64,000 nt of DNA, taken from contig VZDJ01000056.1 of the NCBI GenBank assembly GCA_008694505.1, positions 7,192,019 to 7,256,018 on the forward strand, written 5' to 3'. The notes beneath the pieces were generated by a model, which was not told the DNA's origin, did no database searches, and was given only the letters and a program-made list of their open reading frames with translations. The position numbers and the translations under genes are program-made. Numbering within the stretch: position 1 is the stretch's first letter; every line of letters starts with the position of its first letter. Below are positions 1-9,990 of the stretch, piece by piece. The DNA comes from Cyanoderma ruficeps (taxonomy: Eukaryota > Chordata > Aves > Passeriformes > Timaliidae).

Positions 1-1320
1 CAGGGCAGTGCAGCCTACAACCCTGCTCCTCCAATCAACCATGCAGTCCTATGCCTGTGCAAACCCTACAAGCTGCCTGTGCTAACTCTGGGGGCCTGTG
101 GGGACCAGGGGAAGCAGATCTGGCTGCAGCTTCCAGGCCTTCATTTGTAAATAAGCACCTAGCTGCTATGGTAATGCTTATTTAATTTAGGCTAAGCATT
201 TCTACAGCTGTTCTGGGGGAATCATGCTGCTTTATGCTCGATGTTAATTCTTGGCTGCTCACAGCTGCAGAAGTGTATCGGCCAGGCATGGTCCTAAGGA
301 CAGGTTCTGCTGCCTGGTATGGCACAGCTGTGGGGGCTGTCCCTGCTTTGGGCTCCACAGAAAGTGCCAATTGCTCCCCAAGACCATTGCACACGGCTTG
401 CACCAGGCAGTGACAGTACTGATCTGTGCTAGCAAGGCAGGTTGTAAATTGTAGGTTACCTGTGGCATTTTAAACGAAAAAGGATGCTGGTACATTTCTC
501 AGGTGCAGCTGTCTTTTACTTTTCCTGTCTTCTGCCCAGTCACACTGTGCCAGAATGCATTCTGGGTTTCCTGCCTCATTTACATAGGATTGAATCTGCC
601 CTTGCTCCTCATGCAAGTTCTGCATGACCGGGGTGGGTCAAGGTGCAGAAGTCAAGGGGACAGACACCAAGCATGTGGCACCTATGTGACCCCATGGGTT
701 ACGAGCTGTTGGTAGAGGCAGGAGGGTGTCAGGGAACTGCTGGGAGTATCAGGGAACTTGCTTTGGAGCAACCACCAGAGCAGAGCTACTTCAAAGCTGG
801 TCACAGGAGCCCTGTGCAGTCCACTGCTGCCAGTTCCTCTCCCTTAGAGGGGTGGGGACGCAGCAGCCATCCCCAAAGAGCCCACGGAACCCCCTGCTCC
901 ACTCTGCAGCACACCAGAGTCACACTGGTTCCTCTGCAGCTGAAACCTCTCCCAGCCATGGGATCAATCGACTCCAGGGCTGACAGGCTGCCAAACCATC
1001 CTGCTGCAGCAGGTGGGCCCCGCTGGCGAGGAGGAGCTGCTGCAACGAGTGCTCACAGCTCCCAGTGCTGGCTCCTCTGGTGCTGTGAGCAGCTGGGAAG
1101 ATGCTGCTGTTGGCCAAGTGTGATAAAAGTCTCCCTCCAGCCTCCCCTGGGCTGGGCTGGGTTGGAAAGCCTGGCTTAGTTTGCACTAGGGATGAAGGCA
1201 CTCTGCAAAAAGCAGATTTTAGGACACGATTGGCTAATAGTGGGGTGAAGTTAACTCTGTTGAGGATTTTGAGGCAGGCTTTGGGGAGCAGCAGGGTGCT
1301 CTGCAGCTGGCAACCTAGCC
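1..1320. other. Unique non-coding DNA, no recognisable gene
   Basis: Moderately GC-rich sequence with no repeat family or gene that I recognise. Short ORFs occur on both strands, overlap each other and show no family motif. The one structural item is an inverted repeat with perfect 10-bp arms (TGCTCACAGC at 1050-1059 and its complement at 1082-1091) around a 22-nt spacer. It is probably incidental. Confidence 0.5.
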
Positions 1321-1334
1321 ACGGGCTCAAGATT

Positions 1335-1705
1335 GCCGTGGGCCCAGTGTCATCTCAGGGGGCACAAACCTTCGTGCAGGTGAGGTGACACTGGGCACAA
1401 GGGTGCTGTGGGCCCCAGACGGTGGTGGGTCCAACCATGCTGTGGTTTTCATCACCTGAAGTGACCCCAGGTCCAAGAATGCCATGAACCTGGAACGATG
1501 GTGGTTCCAGTTCCAAGCTGGCAACAGCCCCAACCATTCTGTAAACCTAACACCAGCTCAGGTGGTGAAAAAAGCTTTGCAGAGGTGCTGGGTCCAAGCT
1601 TGGACACACCATCATCCCAATGCATGGCTCGTTTGGACCCGGTGTCATCTCAGGGGGATACAGAGCAAACTTTGCATCCCCTGAGATGATGCTGGGCCCA
1701 TGGCA
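1335..1705. repeat. Diverged minisatellite with palindromic units
   Basis: Several degenerate units share elements such as GTGTCATCTCAGGGGG (near 1348 and again at 1644) and forms of GGGCCCAG/TGGGTCCAA. Two units fold on themselves. GCCCAGTGTCATCTCA at 1342-1357 pairs with 1381-1396 with a single G:T-type difference. The block at about 1634-1659 pairs with 1676-1701 with roughly four mismatches and one gap around a 16-nt loop. The mixture of direct and inverted copies suggests an old palindromic minisatellite or a degenerate short inverted-repeat element. I cannot assign it to a named family. Confidence 0.55.
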
Positions 1706-1729
1706 TGCCAAAATAAGCCCACTTTGACA

Positions 1730-2420
1730 GGAGCCCGTGCGTGAGTTGTCTCGCAATCTGTTTATAGCTGGGGTTTGTGTGAGAATTTAAACACTGCAGC
1801 GAGGAGTAAACGCAGCCAGCCCCACGCGGGCTTTGTTATGACATTTTGGTGCAGGCAGGAGGCAAGCTCCAGCTCCAATAACAAACACCCAGTGTTATGA
1901 CACTTTTACCTTTCCAACTATTTATGCAAGCGCAAATATTTTATTTTAAGGTTTGAGACACACCGTTAACATAAAGCAGTCCCATTCCTTTCGGCGCGGC
2001 CTGGTTCTCACTCGGGGAGCTGCTGTTTAATGAAAAGGTTAATTGTGTTTTATAGGGCTCTATCACCTGCCTACCAGTTTCTGGCTTGGAAGGAGGCAAG
2101 GCGTGGCTGCTGGTGCCTGTGCCAAGTTATGGGCTGTGAATACAGGCAGTTTCTAGGGAGGAAACAAAATGCATGACAAGAAGTGGCTCAGTGACCAAGG
2201 GGTTTTGTGGTGCAAATCCGTTTAGGTGCTACGAAATTAATTTCACGTGAAATGATTTCCAACGAGGCTATCCCATGACAACATTCAGCACAGTGGAGGA
2301 TGAGGAGGGAGTTTCAAAGGACAAGGACTATTTTATGCTCAGCTGCGAACACACTCAGCCTTTCCCTTCCATAGCTGTACCATGTTAAATCCTACAAGTA
2401 TTTTCCTCTCCTGAGGTTGA
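1730..2420. promoter_or_regulatory. Candidate conserved regulatory block (composition only)
   Basis: The sequence changes here from CT/GA-rich to a motif-dense mixed stretch. It holds two exact copies of TGTTATGACA (1834-1843 and 1893-1902), an AATAACAAAC SOX/forkhead-like site between them (about 1877), a forkhead-like CAAATATTTTAT near 1932, and TTTAATG/GGTTAATTGTG homeodomain-like sites near 2022-2045. There is no recognisable repeat and no ORF of note. Enhancer function is inferred from motif density alone; an ordinary AT-rich intergenic stretch is the alternative. Confidence 0.22.
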
Positions 2421-3994
2421 ATTAATTAACTTGAAATTTCTTAACAGCCCCTAATGAGTGTAGAAGGAACTGAGGGTTTAATCTTGACTTGTCAGCAAAT
2501 TCCTCCTTCAGCAGCTGAAGGAGCAGCAGCCATGCACTTGCATAATGCCCTGGTGTGGCCACCGGACTGTTTTGATTAAATGGATTCTGGGGGTTTAGGA
2601 AAACTACAGATTTTATAGCTCTGGTGTTCTCTGCAAAAGTGATGTAAAACATCGTAAAGCTGCCAAACCACCACTGCGGTGCAGGGATCCGTGCTGGCCC
2701 CCTCTGCAGCAGGGCCTGTCAGCCTCAGAGAGTGCTGCTAAGAAAACAACCGAGAGGGAATTGGTGGAATGGCGCGGGGGGAGGTTTGTGCATTGCAGAC
2801 TTTAGTTCCCTCTTTCTGAGCAATTAATGTCTTTTGATCCGTGCCACTTGGAAGCTGCATCTGCATTTGGCCTGGTGTTTGAATTGGACACTGGAGAACC
2901 AGGTGCTTCTCTGCAGCAGCATCACCCACAGCATCAGTGATGGTATCATACCTGAACTCCTCTTGTTCCATCTGAAGAGTTTTAACACCCGTCTGTATCA
3001 CAACACTGACCCTTTCTGCCTTCAGAGTGCATTGAAGATGGATTCAGGGGAAACTATCTAACAGTGTGGTTTCAGAGTAAGTGAAAGAAGGTGCTATTGG
3101 CCCAAAACCTCATGTAAGGAGTCTTCCCCTGGCCCATGTTCCCCATGCTGCCACCTGACAACTACCCCAAGCAGTTGTTCCCAGCTCCAGCTGCCCCTGA
3201 AGGGTGAACTTCACTTGGGTGTCTCCATCAAGGTGGTAGAAGCATGCCGTGGTCCCCAGGTGAGTCTGTGTCCCCTCAAACCTAATCCAGCTGTCAGAGC
3301 TGGCTTTGCTGTTGGCTCATGAGTGAGGTGATGACCTGCAGAAGGAACAGGCTGGAATATATAGTCTGTCTGTAGGGCTTTGTCAGCTCCCTCTGCTGCA
3401 GAGCCTCGCAGGGTCTGGGCTGGATGGAAGCGCTGGGAATGGTGCATCCTCCACAGTGAGGGAGGATGTCTCTGTCTCTGAGCTTTGGGGGAATGCTCCC
3501 TCTTTTGGAAAATGTTGATGTATTTTCCTATGGGTTAGAGAGAAAAAATGCAGTTCAGGGTTTCTTAGGGAAAAACTGAATTCCTGAGACCAAATCAATT
3601 GCATTAAAATTCTAGTTACAATTGTAGCCACTCTCTCTTGAGAACAGTGCCAAGGGGTGTGCTGAGAATGACTGAAGATTCTAATGGCCATGACCTGAGT
3701 ATTTCAACATCCCAGGCCCTGAAGAAGAGTGAAACTCAGAGCAGAAGGGGAGCCCCATTCACTGCCAAGGGCAGACACAGAAATGATGTTCTGGTCAGCA
3801 TTGCCACCAAACTGTTCACCTGAATCTTTCCTTCTTTTGATCTTTTATTTTATTCCTTCTTCTTGTCATTAGAGCAAATAGTGCTGCCATCACTGCTGGG
3901 ACAAAGTATTCAGTGATGGTATTCAGTGCCACGGAGCAGGGGGATGTTCTCTGCAGCTCAGCCGTGGTCCCAGGTGTGCTCCTGGACCCAGCAT
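2420..3994. other. Unique non-coding DNA, nothing recognised
   Basis: Only short overlapping ORFs on both strands. There is no repeat family, tandem array or RNA gene that I can identify. The stretch ends at the inferred boundary of the LTR that follows. Confidence 0.5.
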
Positions 3995-4443
3995 TGATGC
4001 CTTGGGAAGGCTGACCTGAAACAGAGACTGGACAGAGCCAGAGAATAAAGTAGGTATTTACTGAAAGGCCTTTAGAATCCACCTTGGGAAGGACAGGGCC
4101 TGGATAGGGGTACACCCAGAGTGGACTAAGAATGGTCACAAAAATGACTGACCAGTCATGAGGTCTCACACTTTTATAAGTTTTGGTCCATTTGCATATT
4201 GGGGTTTAATTATCCAATTACAGCTTCAAGTTGTGAGGTCCCATCCTTCTTGTTCCTCCCTTCAATCCAAAAGCTTTCAGGCTTTTGGGCCTGAAAGCTG
4301 TCCTTGGTCCTCAGGAGGAAAAGGATTTGTTTTGTCTATCTACTCTGTGAAGAGAGCTGAGTGACACTGAATGTGAGGCTCAGAACTGCACCCCTGGGCA
4401 GCACAGAATCTGAAATACATGAAAGCTAAAGCTTAAATTATCA
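3995..4443 (-). mobile_element. Solo LTR of an endogenous retrovirus (minus strand)
   Basis: Read on the minus strand, this block has LTR architecture. It starts TG and ends CA. It has an ATTGG (reverse CCAAT) box at 4214-4218, an octamer ATGCAAAT at 4190-4197, a TATA box CTTATAAAAG at 4171-4180, and an AGTAAA-type polyadenylation signal at 4057-4062, about 115 nt downstream of the TATA box. The remaining U5-like segment of about 60 nt ends AAGGCATCA. GCAT occurs immediately outside both ends (3991-3994 and 4444-4447), which fits a 4-bp target-site duplication. No primer-binding site, internal region or second LTR follows, so it is a solo LTR. The CAGTAAATACCTACTTTATTC segment resembles bird ERVL-like LTRs that I recall, but the family name is uncertain. 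A perfect 11-bp-arm hairpin (4272-4299) lies in the U3 part. Confidence 0.68.
4272..4299. repeat. Perfect hairpin inside the LTR U3 region
   Basis: AGCTTTCAGGC (4272-4282) is followed by a 6-nt loop and its exact complement (4289-4299). It lies upstream of the LTR TATA box in the LTR's own orientation, so it may be part of the ancestral U3 rather than a host feature. Confidence 0.8.
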
Positions 4444-4559
4444 GCATCATCCCTGTGGCACACCCAGCCCTGAGACAATGCTGGTCCAAGCCACACTGTA
4501 GGTCCAGCATCACATCAGATGGCAACAGGACTCGTGTGAGGTAAAATTGCACTCTGAAG

Positions 4560-5050
4560 GAAACTGGTGGGAAAAATTTAGAATCAAAATACTGTTAAAT
4601 GCCTCTAATGCATAATGTAAGTTCTTTAAACCTGAAGGTTTAATTGATATTTTTTCTTCAAATAACGGGCTAATGTCAAGTAATTTAAGACATTTTACAG
4701 GAAAGGCAATTGAATAATTGCTAATGGCTTTCAGCTGAATGTATTTAAAGTCGGGTCATAAATATGAGCTGATTGAAAGACCAAGGGGCATTCCTTTCTC
4801 TTGAAAAATAATTAGATAACAATGACAATTAGAAGGTGGGATTCAAAGGAAAGTTGGAATTTGAGTATGAGCCTTGGCAGACCAAGAGGGAAAGAACTGA
4901 CCTGATGAAGAAAAATTGTTGCCAACTATCCTGTGGAATAATTGAGGAGAGAAAAAGAAAAAAAAATCTGAGACTTTGCCATTAAATTTTTGAATTATCT
5001 TACTGTACATTAAGGGGTGAAATAAGAAATTTCTTTCAGCCTGATCTCAC
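4560..5050. promoter_or_regulatory. AT-rich homeodomain-motif block, candidate enhancer
   Basis: A repeat-free AT-rich stretch dense in ATTA/TAAT-type cores: TTTAATTGATAT near 4640, CAATTGAATAATTGCTAATGG near 4707-4727, TCATAAATATGAG near 4756-4768, and AATAATTAGATAACAATGACAATTAG near 4806-4832, the last including a SOX-like AACAATG. Such clusters are typical of developmental enhancers, but AT-rich neutral DNA gives the same cores by chance. No ORF of note. Confidence 0.28.
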
Positions 5051-6660
5051 AATGTGGAAATCATCCTGGTGCGAGATATCCTGGGCTGTGGATGCACCTT
5101 TCATCCATTCTCAGGCTGGAAAATGATCTGGATGTGGGATGATGGGCACGTTGGCTGGAAGGTCCCACGGGCACATGGTGGCCCGCAGAGCAGTGCAGAC
5201 TGGCAGGGCAGCCCTGCCACAGGCTGTGTCTAGGGGTGGTCACAGGGTGAAGACTTAAAATAACCCCCCAGCCCAGGAGAAATACCCCTGAACATTTGCA
5301 CAGGTAAATACACCTCACACTTAAAGAACAATTTATTGATACTGCAGACAAGCTGGAACTGCAGCCTCAAGTTGCTGTTGGGGCAAGTCGTTGTCATGTT
5401 TGTTTTCCTGTTGCTGGCTCAGGAATTTGTTGGCTTTGGGAGCTGGCAGGTGCCTGTCCTCACGTTGCTGCATGTGTGTCACCTGGCACTGAGCACTGCC
5501 ACGTCTGCTGCCTGCCCTTGCCTCTGCTGTGGGGGCTCATCCTGCTGCTGGGGAAGGCACTCAAACTTCACAGCAGGCAGATCCGAAACTGCTCCACAGA
5601 ATAATTCCAAGATGTAACACGTGCCCAGCCTGGGCTCTGAGGGGTAATTCAGGATATTCATACCCATCTCTGCAGTTGTCTCCTGAAGCTGATGGGGACT
5701 TCAGTTTCAGTGACACCTCACAGTAGTGGCCTCCATGTCCCAGTCATGAGACTGAACAATTCTGTGCTTTTTGCTTTCAGTCTTTTGCTGTTCTGGCCTT
5801 GCTCTGGTAGTCCTGGAGTCACGGGAGGAGGAAGACAGGAATTCCTCATTAGCTGTCTTCAAATAATAGTAAGATTCCTTTGTCTCCTCCTCTTTTGATT
5901 CCTTTTAAGGTAACTGGTTCTGGCTCTTCAGTGGGAAGCTTACTTCTTACCTCAGTGCTTCTTCAGCTTCTCTGAATCCTTCTTTGCCCTGTGTCCTCCA
6001 GGGATGGAGTGTCCTGTGGCCGAGTGGCACATCCCTGCTTGTCTCTGAATTGCTCTCCTGGATGGAGTTTCACTGGAGGGTGTTCCCCACTCAGCTGAGC
6101 TCTTTCCTGCCCCCTCTGCCACTGCAGGTTACTCTGTGCCCCGTGCAGTGCTGGGAGCACCTTCCAGCACTGCCTCTCTCAGCACTGAACTCCCATTGCT
6201 GCTGCTCTGTGTGTCTGAGATAGTCCTGCCTCTGGACCCTGGATATCTGGAAGGCTTTAAACATCCTGGCCTGCCTTCTGCTGTAATCTTGATCTTTCCT
6301 TCTGCCAGCCACCACATGTGGCCCGTGGAGGTGTCATCTGTTAGCACAAACCTGCACTGAACTTTGTCAGCATCACCCAGGATGTGCTGTGGGCAGTTTT
6401 TCTGTGCCTTGCAGGCCCAGGACTCCTTTCTGGCAGTACAGTAGTGCTCATGAAGTGTTCTTGCAGCCCTTCATCACAGCTCTCATGGGCTTTCCTTCTG
6501 CTTTATGGCTCCTGGCAGAAGATCCTTCCTCACTGGATCCCATCTGTTCAGCCTCCCAGCTGAGGCAACCTTTGTTTAGGTCTTCTTCAGATTCTGCAGA
6601 TTCCCTTCTGGATGCTCCTGTTCTCCATCAGACTCTGGCAGCCTTCATCCTGATGTCATT
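5050..6660. other. Unique non-coding DNA, nothing recognised
   Basis: CT-rich on the plus strand, especially 5980-6660. This produces overlapping ORFs rich in Leu, Ser, Pro and Cys on both strands. There is no family signature, repeat or RNA gene that I can support. Confidence 0.45.
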
Positions 6661-6731
6661 GGGGTGGCTCCCCATCTGAAGTCATGGCTACTCTTCATTT
6701 TCTTACCCTTGTCCTTTTACTTGCTCCCCAG

Positions 6732-6938
6732 GCACGAGATAAGGAGAAGCCAAAGAGCAAACAGAGCTACCAGTGGACTTTTATTATCCTTTTTGCCTTG
6801 CAGGAGGCTCTGGGTCTTGCTCTTTGCTGTTTTCTTTACTGTCACCCAGTTTTCCACCGCAGTCTAACATGGGAGCAGTTAAGGAGTGTAAATAGCAAAC
6901 AGGTCCACGTGCCTAAGCACTTCCAGATGCCCGAGCAG
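6732..6938 (+). other. Exon-like segment (weak candidate)
   Basis: A pyrimidine-rich tract ending TTGCTCCCCAG (AG at 6730-6731) is followed by 207 nt open in one frame, exactly 69 codons. It ends in CAG directly before a GTAATG donor-like site at 6939. Both ends fall in phase 0. The predicted peptide begins ARDKEKPKSKQ, has a central hydrophobic Leu/Cys-rich stretch and ends PKHFQMPEQ. I recognise no domain. AG/GT pairs flanking short ORFs are expected by chance in 64 kb, so this is only a candidate. Confidence 0.12.
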
Positions 6939-6944
6939 GTAATG

Positions 6945-8260
6945 CTTTGAAATGTGTTTTAAATGAGTGCTGAGTTTTGAGCTGCAGGATAAATGCTGGC
7001 TGGCATGACACAAATAATACCAATCTTGAAAATTATCTCAAATTATCCCCACTGGTTGTAATGGTGGTAACAGCCCAGGGACTGCCCCTTAGAGGGTGAT
7101 TTTCCTGTAGAGCCCTGCAGTGACTGTCACCGACTTGTACCTTGAATTACCACGTCTCTGCTAATTGTCCATGTTTCCTCGGGAGGCCTAAGCACAAAAA
7201 TCATTTTTAATTTATTATCTGTTCATATATCCATGCTCAGCCATGCCCAATCTCTGTCCTCCTGCACTGGTGCTAAGGAGCTGAGAGCTGCATGTTCAGC
7301 ATTGTTCATGCAGAGCTTTTTCCTTTGGTTGACTTTCCTCGTGCAGGGATTGCGCGGTTGGTCCCTCAGCATAGGGGTGTTCTTTTCCCACCTCTCCCTC
7401 TCATTACAATCCTCTTTTTTTGGAGGAGGATGGTGCTTGTCTTGCTGCAAGAACAGCATTACAAAGCAGAAATAAATTGAGATGCTTCCATATCTCCCTT
7501 ACAACTGTAGGCTCCAAACAGCTGAAATGGCTCCAGTACACTGGGGGACATAATTAGGAAAGGTTGTGTTTTGTGTCCTTTTAGGAAGAAAATTCTTTGT
7601 AACCTCTCACACTTGAATAAAGCCTGTAAATCAGAGCGGATCAAACACCATATCAAACTAATACTGATGTGAGATTATCCTTTTTGCCTATGAAATGGTG
7701 GAGGGGGGTGGAGATGAAAACCTGGATTCTACTTCTGGATGCTTCAGGAGGATTTCTGGTCCTTTAGAAATCTTGGCATTAAACCCTGACTCAAATCCAA
7801 TGAGCTCATGAGAGACAATTTCTATAGAACTTCTCATTATCTACATGCTCAAAAAATCCTCTCTATCCTTATTTTTCTTTTCTTTTTATTTTTTTTTCTG
7901 CTGAGAATGAGTATTTTATCTTCCACAGGAGAGAAATTCATAGCCAAAAGCCTGAGGTCTGTGTGTGGGATAAACCAGTGAGCTGGACCATACACTGTAG
8001 TATTGCAGAGCAAAATCAAATTGTATTTCTAGTAACTGTTTACAAATGCTTGCTTCTTGGAAACTGTCTTCTTTATGTGAACAAGGAATTAACCTACCAG
8101 TTTAAAATTATTTTGAGAGGGATCACTTTGCTTTGTTCTGAGTGATAACAAACATCCAACAGAATTTTAGAGCCTTTCCTTCCTCTGTCTGTTACCATTT
8201 AAAGTTTAATTGTAAAATAAAACATTAAATGAATTATTCTCTGTTAACTGCATTCTGTCT
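6945..8260. other. AT-rich unique DNA, possible regulatory pieces
   Basis: Lower GC than the preceding segment, with poly-pyrimidine runs around 7866-7897. The stretches 7600-7690 and 8170-8250 (including GTTTAATTGTAAAATAAAAC) are repeat-free and contain homeodomain-like cores. There is no gene or mobile element that I can recognise. Confidence 0.4.
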
Positions 8261-9976
8261 GCTCCCACTTTCTCCTGCAATAGCTGTAAGAGACCTTCCC
8301 TAATCTTTCCAATTAACTCGGTATTTCCTGCAAGGCTGACACTGAAGAGGGTAAGAAAGGAGTGTAGAGCGAGGAAAGACATCTGTCAACTATTGGAAAT
8401 ACTTTCCATGTTAGAAGTTGAAGGGAGCCCACACTGAAGCCAGATGATCTGAGGAGAACAATTGCAGCGTTGGCTTGACAAGAATGTGGGTGATTTGTTA
8501 TAGCTGTCCTCACAGTAGGCACCTGGTTGTCATGTTCATATGAGAATACCTTGGAGATATGCTAAACACATATCCTGTTCCAATCAGGAGCGCTGAAGGG
8601 CCAGAGCAGGCAAGGTTTGACTTGCATTTTCTGAAAGACATAAATTATCATTTGTTCCTAAATTTCCATCTTTTCAAATTCCTTCTCACTCCTCTCTGCT
8701 GTCCCACTGCTGTTGCAGAGCAAGCAATGAGACTTTTTGTGTTGGACAGGCAGCTGAAAATGTGTGTTTTACCAACTGTGGAGGCTCCTGACTGACCCTT
8801 TTTGGGGGTAAGGCTGTGTGCAGAAGGGTTTTGGTGGTCTGGTTTTGACTATGAGTTTATCTAATAGGTCAGCAGAGACCCATTTTGGTAATGCTGCAGT
8901 AAAAATATGAAACACTTTCTGGAGAGGACAGACCCAGTTTTTCAGCTGATCTGACACATAAACTCTTGGATTGTTGTTTGCTTGCTTTACTTTTTGATTT
9001 ACTCTGAAGTCTGAAAATGGCTCCAGTGCAGCTTGAAAACGAGCTGGAACAACAGTTCGTGTTTGTGAGCCAGGACCTGTTTTAATAGGGGAAAGGCACT
9101 GCAGATTTCCAGGGCTCTGCTACTTCTCTGCTTCTTGCCCAACCCAAAGTAAAATATTTCTAGATGCAGAGAGTAGAACCAGCTTCATCCTTGTAAAAGA
9201 AAAGGCCATTTCACTGTGCTAGTTTCTGCATCGCTTGGTGTCCTCCTCCCTTCCCATGTCTGATCAAAGCCCAGCTTGCCAGCAGTCCCTCCCCATCCCC
9301 ATCTCAAACAGAAGCCTATGGAACAGTCATGGCCCCACTAGTTTGTCATTTCACTCTTTTGTTCTCCTGTATTTCACCTCCCTCATTGTGCCAGGCTCTG
9401 GGAAAACAGAGAAAACTTCTGTGAGCAGCTGGATTGGCTTTAAGGGCAGAGAGTATCGCAAGATCAACAACTGGAAGTTTACATTTCATGAATCATGGGA
9501 TTTACCAGTCACACTGGCAATGAGCCCAATAACTCTCACTCAAATATGGCCTGCCAGTGGAGACATCAAGGGATGGAGACTGTTAGTAGGTCCTTTGTTG
9601 TCTTTGTGCTTAATCATGATGCTTGAATTGGAGGATGATCATCTCTAACATAAATTCACACCAGTCCTTCCTGAATTTTGGCAGTGGATGTTACTGTGGG
9701 GTGAGAAAAGAACCATGGAGGTCACTGCTGCATGTTTAGGTCCACCAGATCAGCCTGTGCTCTGGATCTCATGCAAAAAGAACAGCCTTGCCTGAGGGTG
9801 TGAACTGATCCAGAATTATCCCTGGAAGCACCACATCTCTGTAGTTGTGTCCTCCCCTGCTGGCTCAAACACAGAGAGATCTATTTTAAGTAGAAACCTT
9901 CTATGAAAATTGTTCAACATGTTCTCCTTCAAAGTGTCAAACCTCTGTCATCTTCTGGGCATTTTCCCTTGCGCTG
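8260..9976. other. Unique non-coding DNA, nothing recognised
   Basis: Mixed-composition sequence with only short ORFs. A 137-codon plus-strand ORF at 9235-9648 has no recognisable domain and no usable exon context. No repeat element seen. Confidence 0.45.
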
Positions 9977-9990
9977 TCTCTCTCTCTCTC
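9977..9990. repeat. (TC)7 microsatellite
   Basis: Seven uninterrupted TC dinucleotides within CT-rich sequence. Too short to be strongly polymorphic. Confidence 0.9.

Noticed and set aside
1050..1091. 10-bp-arm inverted repeat as a pre-miRNA
   Set aside because: The 22-nt spacer does not extend the stem and the arms are too short for a miRNA precursor.
4043..4048. Plus-strand AATAAA as a host polyadenylation signal
   Set aside because: It lies inside the minus-strand LTR and has no upstream coding sequence. AATAAA is common by chance in AT-rich DNA.
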